Source: Betaproteobacteria bacterium (GTDB lineage: Bacteria; Pseudomonadota; Gammaproteobacteria; Burkholderiales; Methylophilaceae). From it: a DNA stretch of 5,080 nucleotides. Every line of letters starts with the position of its first letter. Position 1 is the first letter of the stretch. The notes below the pieces were generated by a model. It made no database searches. It saw only the letters and a program-made list of their open reading frames with translations, and had not been told where the DNA came from. The translations under genes and the position numbers were made by a program. Location of the stretch: the NCBI GenBank assembly GCA_009926035.1, contig RFPQ01000070.1, positions 1 to 5,080 on the forward strand, in the 5' to 3' direction. This document shows positions 1-5,080 of the stretch, one piece after another.

Positions 1-101
<101 letters not shown>

Positions 102-132
102 TTAAAAAATCTGTTTAATTTGATATATCTAT

Positions 133-159
133 AATTGGGACGGTCTTAAATATTTCAAG
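133..159 (-). promoter_or_regulatory. Probable sigma32 heat-shock promoter in front of dnaK
   Basis: Read on the minus strand, CTTGAAA (159-153) is a perfect match to the sigma32 -35 element. After 12 nt comes TCCCAATT (140-133), a partial match to the -10 consensus CCCCATNT (a 13-nt spacing with CCCAATTA scores about the same). Transcription would start near 126, leaving a leader of roughly 34 nt that contains the dnaK Shine-Dalgarno. The element lies wholly inside the grpE-dnaK gap. Its -10 is weaker than that of the grpE promoter, so I treat it as likely rather than certain. Confidence 0.6.
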
Positions 160-162
160 AGC

Positions 163-693
163 TTATGTATTTTTAGTTTTTGATACAGTTACCAAAGCTG
201 GTCTTAAAACTCTTTCATTTAATAGGTAGCCTTTTTGAAGCACAGCCAAAATTTTATTTGGCTCTTCTTCTGATTCAATCATGCTAATTGCCTGATGTTG
301 ATTGGGGTCAAATTTTTCATCTAATGCTTTAATTTCGTGGATGCCAAACTTTTCAAATACATTTATGAGTTGTTTTTGTGTGAGTTCCACGCCATTTTTA
401 TAACTATCTATATTTGCATTTTCAATCGTAAGAGCCGCATCGAGACTATCTTTTACGGAAAGTAATTCACTACTAAATTTCTCAAGTGCAAATTTTCTAG
501 CTTTATCAATATCTTCAATGGAACGTTTTCTTATATTTTCGCCTTCAGCTTTCACATAGAGAACTTGCGCTTCAGCTTCAGCTAATTTTTCCTCAAGAAG
601 CTTTATTTGATCTTCTGGATTATTTGAAGTGGATTGCTCTAAATTGTCTTCCGAATCATCAATAGATGAATTTTTTTTGTCTTCTGCGTTCAT
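163..693 (-). CDS. grpE: Nucleotide exchange factor GrpE (DnaK co-chaperone)
   Basis: GrpE is a cytosolic homodimer that opens the DnaK nucleotide-binding cleft to release ADP; in known members it also acts as a thermosensor. The 176-residue length is normal for the family. Residues 1-29 are acidic and Ser/Asn-rich, as expected for the disordered tail. Residues 30-90 form the long dimerising coiled coil, with KAEGENIRKR at 48-57. Residues 100-172 form the four-helix bundle and beta-wing domain, including FDPNQHQAI (129-136 region) and the family signature ending VLQKGYLLNERVLRPALVTVSK (151-172). The ATG at 693-691 follows AAAAGG with a 7-nt spacer. The gene sits between waaC and dnaK in the same direction, and a strong heat-shock promoter precedes it. 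The coiled-coil sequence looks betaproteobacterial to me, from memory rather than alignment. Nothing is broken or missing. Confidence 0.97.
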   Translation of the reverse strand: MNAEDKKNSSIDDSEDNLEQSTSNNPEDQIKLLEEKLAEAEAQVLYVKAEGENIRKRSIEDIDKARKFALEKFSSELLSVKDSLDAALTIENANIDSYKNGVELTQKQLINVFEKFGIHEIKALDEKFDPNQHQAISMIESEEEPNKILAVLQKGYLLNERVLRPALVTVSKTKNT

Positions 694-737
694 AATTTGA
701 CCTTTTAAAACTTTTGAAATATTGCGAATTAAAACAA

Positions 738-765
738 ATTTGGGGCCGAAACTTTAAATTTCAAG
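738..765 (-). promoter_or_regulatory. Sigma32 heat-shock promoter for grpE(-dnaK)
   Basis: On the minus strand CTTGAAA (765-759) is followed by a 13-nt spacer and CCCCAAAT (745-738). Compared with the sigma32 consensus CTTGAAA / CCCCATNT, the -35 is perfect and the -10 differs at one position. Transcription would begin around 731, giving a leader of about 38 nt before the grpE ATG at 693. The element starts only 9 nt past the waaC stop codon (777-775), so upstream transcripts from waaC may also read through. The match quality, position and the heat-shock identity of the downstream genes all agree. Confidence 0.85.
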
Positions 766-774
766 GCTATAAAG

Positions 775-1734
775 TTAAATAATTGCTTCGATTTGGGAAA
801 TCGTTGATTCAACAGTGGGAATGATGCCAATTTCGCCTAGATTGACAGACGGCACTTTGATATTAGGATAAACGCCAGTAAGGTATGGATTACTATCCAT
901 ATAAAGACCTATGGTTGGAATCCCAAGAGCATTTGCAAGATGAGTTAGCCCCGAATCAACACCAACAACACATTTTGCGCTCGAAATAATATTAGCAAGA
1001 TCACTAATCTTCATTTTAGGAAGCACTAAGCAATTGGTGGATGTTTTTCGAAGTGTTTTGGAGGCTTGGTATTCTTCAAGATTACCCCATGGCAATAAAA
1101 CTCTTAGACCTAAAATATTAAAAAATTGAACAATTTTTTGCCAATGATCTATAGGCCACTGTTTGGTTTTTTTACTCGATCCGTGAATGAGAACGACATA
1201 GCGCTCCGATAGATTGAAGTTACTGATATTATGAATTTCTAATCCAAAATGAGCAGGATGATCTAATAGGTCGTATTGAAAACATTTAGCTGCTAACTCT
1301 CGATTACGAACTACAGCATGAATTTGTTTAGATACAGTATGCGTGTGTTTGTAGAAATAAGAAGCAGCCGTTTCTCGAATGGAGGACTTATCAAAGCCAT
1401 GAATATCGCCATGCGTAAATAAAGTAAAAAATGCACTTTTAAGTAAGCCCTGGAAATCAATCACGATATCATAACGATCCTGGCGAATTGCTTTAATTGC
1501 TTTATAAAGGCCTGTCCATGTTGTTTTTTTTCTAAGGTTTTTTTTCCAAGACCTAAGAGAGATAGTGATAACTGAATCAATTTGAGGATGGAGCCTAGGG
1601 ATATCAGCAAAAGACTCTTCGACTAGCCAGTCAATTGAGCTTTCAGGAACAAAATATTTAATATCATTAACAACAGGCAAACAGTGAATAATATCCCCGA
1701 GCGAAGATGTTTTAATGATGAGTATACGAACCAT
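775..1734 (-). CDS. waaC: Lipopolysaccharide heptosyltransferase I (WaaC/RfaC)
   Basis: WaaC transfers the first L-glycero-D-manno-heptose from ADP-heptose onto Kdo2-lipid A at the cytoplasmic face of the inner membrane, starting the LPS inner core. The 319-residue protein matches E. coli WaaC in length and layout, with a GT-B fold of family GT9. The N-terminus MVRILIIKTSSLGDIIHCLP carries the catalytic Asp of the SS(L/M)GD motif at residue 14. WLVEE (36-40) and VIDFQGLLKSA (91-101) are further N-domain landmarks. In the C-domain, Lys191 in KTKQWP and Asp260 in VDSGLTHLANALG (259-271) correspond to the donor-binding Lys and Asp of E. coli WaaC. No signal peptide is expected or seen. The start agrees with the family N-terminus, although no clear Shine-Dalgarno precedes it. 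It is divergent from edd and runs toward grpE. Two A8 tracts (sense strand, 1545-1538 and 1531-1524) encode the KKNLRKKTT segment; the frame is intact. Heptosyltransferase I is preferred over II because of the close full-length match to WaaC. Confidence 0.93.
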   Translation of the reverse strand: MVRILIIKTSSLGDIIHCLPVVNDIKYFVPESSIDWLVEESFADIPRLHPQIDSVITISLRSWKKNLRKKTTWTGLYKAIKAIRQDRYDIVIDFQGLLKSAFFTLFTHGDIHGFDKSSIRETAASYFYKHTHTVSKQIHAVVRNRELAAKCFQYDLLDHPAHFGLEIHNISNFNLSERYVVLIHGSSKKTKQWPIDHWQKIVQFFNILGLRVLLPWGNLEEYQASKTLRKTSTNCLVLPKMKISDLANIISSAKCVVGVDSGLTHLANALGIPTIGLYMDSNPYLTGVYPNIKVPSVNLGEIGIIPTVESTISQIEAII

Positions 1735-1780
1735 ATAGGGAATTTTCGCATATAAATCAATGCCTATAAATGATTTAAAT

Positions 1781-1799
1781 GATTAATTCACATTTAATC
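1781..1799. repeat. Short inverted repeat upstream of the edd promoter
   Basis: GATTAA (1781-1786) and TTAATC (1794-1799) are perfect 6-bp inverted arms around a 7-nt centre, ending 2 bp before the -35 hexamer. A second palindrome, ATTTAAAT (1773-1780), abuts it. Position would suit a transcription factor site, but such dyads arise easily in AT-rich DNA. It does not fit the HexR operator known from gammaproteobacterial edd promoters, as I remember that motif. Confidence 0.3.
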
Positions 1800-1801
1800 G
1801 T

Positions 1802-1831
1802 TTGACGCTTACAGAGTGTTTCTAGGATAAT
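1802..1831 (+). promoter_or_regulatory. Sigma70-type promoter for the edd-eda-HAD operon
   Basis: TTGACG (1802-1807) is a 5/6 match to the -35 consensus. An 18-bp spacer follows, then GATAAT (1826-1831), a 5/6 match to the -10. Transcription would start around 1838, giving a leader of about 39 nt before the edd ATG at 1877. It is the best sigma70-like element in this divergent gap and points at the three plus-strand genes. Confidence 0.65.
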
Positions 1832-1876
1832 CTGTCATAGAGATTTTTTATTTATTCATAACAACATATTAATTTA

Positions 1877-3691
1877 ATGAAACATTCCATAATAGAAATC
1901 ACTGAAAGAATTAAAGAAAAAAGTAGACCAACGAGAATTGCTTACTTAGCTCGTATTGATGCTATGTTGCAAAGACAGCGTGGTGCTGATCGTTTAGGAT
2001 GTGCTAATGTTGCGCACGCTATTGCGGCACTCCCTAAAAATGATAAGTTAAAAATCGTTAGCGAAAAAAAACCTAATATTGCAATCGTTTCCGCATATAA
2101 CGATATGCTTTCAGCACACAAGCCATATGAAAACTATCCATCGATTATTCGTGACGAAGCGAATAAGTGCGATGCAACAGCGCAAGTCGCGGGTGGGGTT
2201 CCTGCAATGTGTGATGGCATTACGCAAGGCGAACCCGGTATGGAATTGAGTTTGTTCTCTCGAGATACCATAGCAATGGCCGCCGCTATTGGATTGTCTC
2301 ATGATGTATATGATGGGGCACTCATGCTTGGTATTTGCGACAAAATTGTGCCTGGCTTATTAATTGGCGCGCTTCATTTTGGTCATTTACCCACAATTTT
2401 TGTTCCGGCCGGTCCTATGTCGACTGGTATCGACAATACTTCCAAATCTAAAGTGCGTGAGAAATATGCGCAAGGTCTTGTAGGTCGAGAAGAGTTGTTA
2501 GCATCTGAATCCGCTGCATACCATGGAGAAGGCACTTGCACATTTTATGGAACAGCAAATAGCAATCAGATGTTAATGGAAGCAATGGGGCTTCATGTTC
2601 CAGGCGCAGCATTTATTCATCCACGCGATGATATTAGAGAAGAGATAACGCGAGAATCAGTTCGCTCTCTTTTAAAGATTATCAAAAATAAACAAAATAA
2701 ACCCATTGGTAAATTGGTTGATGAGCGAGTTATTGTGAATGCTATGGTGGCTTTGTTAGCTACAGGTGGATCTACCAATCATCTTATTCATTGGGTGGCG
2801 ATTGCAAGAGCTGCCGGTATTATTATTGATTGGAGTGATTTCCATGATCTTGCAGGCTCAACACCACTCTTAGCAAGTATTTACCCAAATGGCAAAGCAG
2901 ATGTGAATGAATTTCAAGCCGCAGGCGGCCCTGCATTTGTGATTCGCGAACTCATCGATACAGGGTGTATGTATCCAGAAGTGATGACTGCCAGTGAAGG
3001 TGGTTTAAAAGAATATGCTAAAAAACCTATAAAAGAAAATGGCAAGCTTATTTGGAAAGATTTACCTAAAGAGAGTGGTGATGAAACAATTGTAAGACCC
3101 GCAGACAATCCGTTTAATCAATCTGGTGGTCTAAAACTTTTGCAAGGCAATCTTGGCCGCTCAGTGATTAAGATTTCTGCAGTACCTCAGGATCGCTACA
3201 TTATTGAAGCGCCTGCAATCATTTTTGACACACAAGAAGAACTGCTTAGTGCTTTTGATCGAGGCGAGCTTGAAAAAGATTTTGTTGCAGTTGTAAGATT
3301 TCAAGGGCCTAAAGCTAACGGAATGCCTGAGCTTCATAAGCTCACACCTCCTCTGGCAGTGCTTCAAAATAAAGGTTTCAAGGTGGCTATTGTGACGGAT
3401 GGAAGAATGAGTGGCGCTTCCGGAAAGATTCCAGCTGCAATTCATTTAAGTCCAGAAGCTTCAGCTAATGGACCTATCGGCAAAATTCGCAACGGCGACA
3501 TGATTCGATTAAATGCGATGGTTGGAACTTTGAATGCATTAGTTGATGAAGACACCTGGTATGAGAGAGAGAATGAAAATCTTTCTGATCAGCTTAGAAA
3601 TAATAATGCGCACGATATCGGGCGCGAATTATTTGCTGGCATGAGAAAAAATGTGATTTCTGCCGAAGAAGGCGCAATCACCTGGCTATAA
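1877..3691 (+). CDS. edd: Phosphogluconate dehydratase (6-phosphogluconate to KDPG)
   Basis: Edd is a cytosolic iron-sulphur dehydratase that converts 6-phosphogluconate to 2-keto-3-deoxy-6-phosphogluconate, the first committed step of the Entner-Doudoroff pathway. The 604-residue length is nearly identical to E. coli Edd (603). The family landmarks are in order: YNDMLSAHKPYE (74-85), GGVPAMCDGITQGEPGMELS (106-125), signature 1 CDKIVPGLLIG (154-164), GTCTFYGTANSNQM (219-232), ALLATGGSTNH (292-302) and signature 2 VTDGRMSGASGK (506-517). Cys112, Cys154 and Cys221 fall at the positions expected to hold the cluster. The QGPKANGMPELHKL stretch (476-489) and the overall similarity to Edd, rather than IlvD, settle the substrate class. 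The start is chosen because residues 1-30 (RIKEKSRPTRIAYLARI) align with the E. coli N-terminus. It lacks a visible Shine-Dalgarno. eda follows 16 bp downstream, so the two are very probably co-transcribed. Confidence 0.97.
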   Translation: MKHSIIEITERIKEKSRPTRIAYLARIDAMLQRQRGADRLGCANVAHAIAALPKNDKLKIVSEKKPNIAIVSAYNDMLSAHKPYENYPSIIRDEANKCDATAQVAGGVPAMCDGITQGEPGMELSLFSRDTIAMAAAIGLSHDVYDGALMLGICDKIVPGLLIGALHFGHLPTIFVPAGPMSTGIDNTSKSKVREKYAQGLVGREELLASESAAYHGEGTCTFYGTANSNQMLMEAMGLHVPGAAFIHPRDDIREEITRESVRSLLKIIKNKQNKPIGKLVDERVIVNAMVALLATGGSTNHLIHWVAIARAAGIIIDWSDFHDLAGSTPLLASIYPNGKADVNEFQAAGGPAFVIRELIDTGCMYPEVMTASEGGLKEYAKKPIKENGKLIWKDLPKESGDETIVRPADNPFNQSGGLKLLQGNLGRSVIKISAVPQDRYIIEAPAIIFDTQEELLSAFDRGELEKDFVAVVRFQGPKANGMPELHKLTPPLAVLQNKGFKVAIVTDGRMSGASGKIPAAIHLSPEASANGPIGKIRNGDMIRLNAMVGTLNALVDEDTWYERENENLSDQLRNNNAHDIGRELFAGMRKNVISAEEGAITWL

Positions 3692-3707
3692 ATTATATAA
3701 GGACAAT

Positions 3708-4334
3708 ATGAAGACATTAGATTTAGCAAATTACGGTCCAGTAATTCCAGTTATTGTGATTGATAAAGTGGAAGATGCTGTCCCTATGGCAGAAGCTTTA
3801 CTTGAAGGTGGCATTAAAGTTTTAGAAGTAACACTAAGAACTTCATGCGCCATTGAGGCGATGGAACGAATTATTAAACACCTACCTGAAGCGATTGTAG
3901 GCGCGGGCACTGTAAGAACAAAAACAGATGCTTCAGCTGCAAAATCAATTGGCTGTCAATTTGCTGTGAGCCCAGGATACACAACAGAAATCGGTAAACA
4001 TTGCTTAGATATTGGATTGCCTTTATTGCCAGGCGTATCAACTGGAAGTGAAGTGATGATGGCTAATAATGATGGGTATTATTTCCTTAAACTTTTCCCT
4101 GCAGTTGCAGTAGGGGGCATTAATCTTCTAAAAGGATTTGCAGGCCCTTTTTCAGATGTAAAATTCTGTCCAACAGGTGGCGTGACTGTTCAATCAGCAC
4201 CTGATTTTTTAAGTTTGCCCAATGTGCCAGTTTGTGGAGGCACATGGCTCACTCCAAAAGATCTCGTTGCAAACAAAAACTGGGTTGAAATTACGAAATT
4301 AGCAAAAGAAGCAAGCGCGATTAAACGCCCTTAA
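3708..4334 (+). CDS. eda: KDPG aldolase (2-dehydro-3-deoxy-phosphogluconate aldolase)
   Basis: Eda is a cytosolic class I aldolase that splits KDPG into pyruvate and glyceraldehyde 3-phosphate, completing the pathway begun by Edd. The 208 residues form one TIM barrel; the family norm is about 210. The catalytic Glu40 and Arg44 lie in VLEVTLRT (38-45). The Schiff-base lysine is Lys128 in YFLKLFPA (125-132), and the phosphate/substrate loop is FCPTGGV (153-159) with Thr156. VGAGTV (64-69) and SPG (88-90) are also in place. The start is backed by TAAGGA (3698-3703), 4 nt before the ATG, the clearest ribosome binding site on the plus strand here. It is about five residues shorter at the N-terminus than E. 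coli Eda. In some methylotrophs the same enzyme closes the ribulose monophosphate cycle; that role here is inferred only. Confidence 0.96.
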   Translation: MKTLDLANYGPVIPVIVIDKVEDAVPMAEALLEGGIKVLEVTLRTSCAIEAMERIIKHLPEAIVGAGTVRTKTDASAAKSIGCQFAVSPGYTTEIGKHCLDIGLPLLPGVSTGSEVMMANNDGYYFLKLFPAVAVGGINLLKGFAGPFSDVKFCPTGGVTVQSAPDFLSLPNVPVCGGTWLTPKDLVANKNWVEITKLAKEASAIKRP

Positions 4335-4343
4335 TTCAATTCC

Positions 4344-5003
4344 ATGCTTCCCATATCCCAATACAAAACAATCTTATTTGATTGTGATGGCGTCGTACTT
4401 AATTCAAATTTTCTTAAGATAGAAGCTTATCGATTAACGGCTCTTGAGTTTGGAGCCTCTGAAGAAGATGCTATGAAGTTAGTAAATCATCATATCGAAT
4501 ATACTGGCATATCTCGAAATATTAAATTCACTTATTTTTTAGAAAAAATTCTTAATAAGCCAGTAGATGATGTTTCGATGAATCATCTTTTAAATCAACT
4601 CAATTACGAAGTTGAAAGACTTCTGGAAAATTGTGAAATCGCACAAGGCCTTGAAGCCTTAAGAGAAAGAACTAAAGATTCTAATTGGATGATTGTCTCT
4701 GGGGGAGATCAGGAAGAGATCATCCGCTTGTTTACCAGAAAAAATTTATTAAAATATTTTGATGTAGGTATTTTCGGAAGTCCTGATTCAAAAGAAGATA
4801 TTGTGACGCGCGAATTAAAAAAATCAACGGGACAAAAGCCAGCTTTATTTATTGGTGACTCTAGATACGACTATCAAGTCGCTAAAAAAAATAATTTGGA
4901 TTTTATTTTCTTAAGTGACTGGACTAATTTTTTCGAATGGAAAAGTTTTTGTGCGGAAAATAAGATTGAGACCTATCAGAAGCTAGATGATCTTAATTAT
5001 TAA
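4344..5003 (+). CDS. HAD-superfamily hydrolase (subfamily IA-like phosphatase), substrate unknown
   Basis: All four HAD motifs are present in this 219-residue cytosolic protein. Motif I is FDCDGVVLNSN (12-22), with nucleophile Asp13 and acid/base Asp15. Motif II is MIVSGG (116-121), with Ser119. Motif III is probably Lys150 in GSPDSKED. Motif IV is FIGDSRYD (169-176), with Asp172 and Asp176 as Mg ligands. A helical cap lies between motifs I and II (about 24-100), as in the phosphoglycolate phosphatase/beta-phosphoglucomutase group. The segment around GISRNIKFTYFLEKIL (55-70) and the VSGGDQEE string remind me of HAD enzymes seen in bacterial polysaccharide loci, but this is recollection, not a search. 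It lies 9 bp after eda with no good Shine-Dalgarno, suggesting translation coupled to eda. A sugar-phosphate phosphatase is the most reasonable guess. The stop overlaps the opposing frame at the right edge by 4 nt. Confidence 0.85.
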   Translation: MLPISQYKTILFDCDGVVLNSNFLKIEAYRLTALEFGASEEDAMKLVNHHIEYTGISRNIKFTYFLEKILNKPVDDVSMNHLLNQLNYEVERLLENCEIAQGLEALRERTKDSNWMIVSGGDQEEIIRLFTRKNLLKYFDVGIFGSPDSKEDIVTRELKKSTGQKPALFIGDSRYDYQVAKKNNLDFIFLSDWTNFFEWKSFCAENKIETYQKLDDLNY

Positions 5004-5080
5004 ATTATTTTTCTGATAATCTCTTCAGGCTTAATATTTTTTAGGCAGTTCGTATGTTGAAGCGGACAAACTCTCTCAAA
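5000..5080 (-). CDS. Probable GT9 (ADP-heptose:LPS heptosyltransferase) C-terminus, runs off the right edge
   Basis: The minus strand is open from the right edge to a TAA at 5002-5000 and encodes 26 residues, FERVCPLQHTNCLKNIKPEE followed by IIRKII. The CPL.H..CL..I.PE pattern is the conserved tail of many GT9 heptosyltransferases, where a Cys-Pro-Leu and a second Cys precede the last helix. If correct, the protein adds heptose to the LPS core like the WaaC at the other side of the edd operon, and WaaF or another core heptosyltransferase would be the leading candidate. The gene converges on the HAD gene and overlaps it by 4 nt (5000-5003), with no space for a terminator between them. The fragment is short, so the family assignment rests on the Cys motif alone. 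Confidence 0.65.
   Translation of the reverse strand, partial: FERVCPLQHTNCLKNIKPEEIIRKII

Larger units (their letters stand above)
1735..1876. other. Divergent intergenic region between waaC and edd
   Basis: This 142-bp, strongly AT-rich stretch separates the two start codons. It holds the rightward promoter and the dyad listed separately. I could not find a convincing sigma70 promoter for waaC on the minus strand, only AT-rich hexamers such as TATAGG and TTATAT near 1750-1770 without a good -35. No good Shine-Dalgarno is visible before either start (waaC is preceded by TTCCCTAT, edd by TATTAATTTA). No small ORF or RNA gene is evident. Confidence 0.7.

Noticed and set aside
694..774. Transcription terminator between waaC and grpE
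   Set aside because: No GC-rich hairpin with a U-run; the space after the waaC stop is taken up by the sigma32 promoter.
1524..1545. Frameshift in waaC at the A8 tracts
   Set aside because: The reading frame is continuous through both runs and the flanking motifs are in register with WaaC.
1735..1876. HexR operator upstream of edd
   Set aside because: The TGTARTTWWAYTACA-type motif I know for HexR is not present in the gap; the dyads there are different AT-rich palindromes.
2111..2302. Minus-strand open frame inside edd
   Set aside because: Lies fully antisense to the conserved core of edd, has no recognisable domain or ribosome binding site; a shadow of the real gene.
2914..3445. Two further minus-strand open frames (2914-3108 and 3161-3445) inside edd
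   Set aside because: Antisense to strongly conserved Edd motifs with no family resemblance; explained by the coding constraint on the opposite strand.
4985..5040. Bidirectional terminator between the HAD gene and the convergent right-edge gene
   Set aside because: The two coding frames overlap and I could not pair a stable stem around the T-rich stretch at 5005-5012.

Overview
The window reads as ordinary chromosomal DNA of an AT-rich Gram-negative bacterium, most likely a proteobacterium. The evidence is a heptose-type LPS inner core gene (waaC), an Edd/Eda pair close to the enterobacterial form, and sigma32-type heat-shock promoters. The GrpE coiled coil (around residues 47-88, with AEGENIRKR followed by ED..KARKFA and LL.VKDSL) resembles betaproteobacterial GrpE as I remember it. 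Together with the low GC, tight gene packing and an edd-eda pair, this would fit a streamlined betaproteobacterium such as a Methylophilaceae member, where KDPG aldolase can serve the ribulose monophosphate cycle. That placement is an inference; nothing in the window proves it.

Left half, minus strand (read from 1734 down to 1): waaC (heptosyltransferase I), then grpE, then the first 30 codons of dnaK, which continues off the left edge. A good sigma32 promoter lies between the waaC stop and grpE, and a second, weaker one lies between grpE and dnaK. The chaperone genes can therefore be switched on by heat independently of waaC, and dnaK can be boosted separately from its nucleotide exchange factor. 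No terminator separates waaC from grpE.

Centre: a 142-bp divergent intergenic region (1735-1876) carries a good sigma70-type promoter (TTGACG, 18 bp, GATAAT) facing right, with an AT-rich dyad just upstream of its -35.

Right half, plus strand: edd and eda form a complete Entner-Doudoroff module (6-phosphogluconate to KDPG to pyruvate plus glyceraldehyde 3-phosphate). A HAD-superfamily phosphatase of unknown substrate follows 9 bp behind. The HAD gene ends in a tail-to-tail overlap with a minus-strand reading frame at the right edge. Its 26 visible residues look like the C-terminus of a GT9 (ADP-heptose:LPS heptosyltransferase) protein. The sugar catabolic operon is thus bracketed by LPS core glycosyltransferase genes.

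I found no mobile element, CRISPR array, RNA gene or clearly new system. The points worth a second look are the paired heat-shock promoters, the ED operon between heptosyltransferase genes, the uncharacterised HAD enzyme, and the unlisted GT9 fragment at the right edge.
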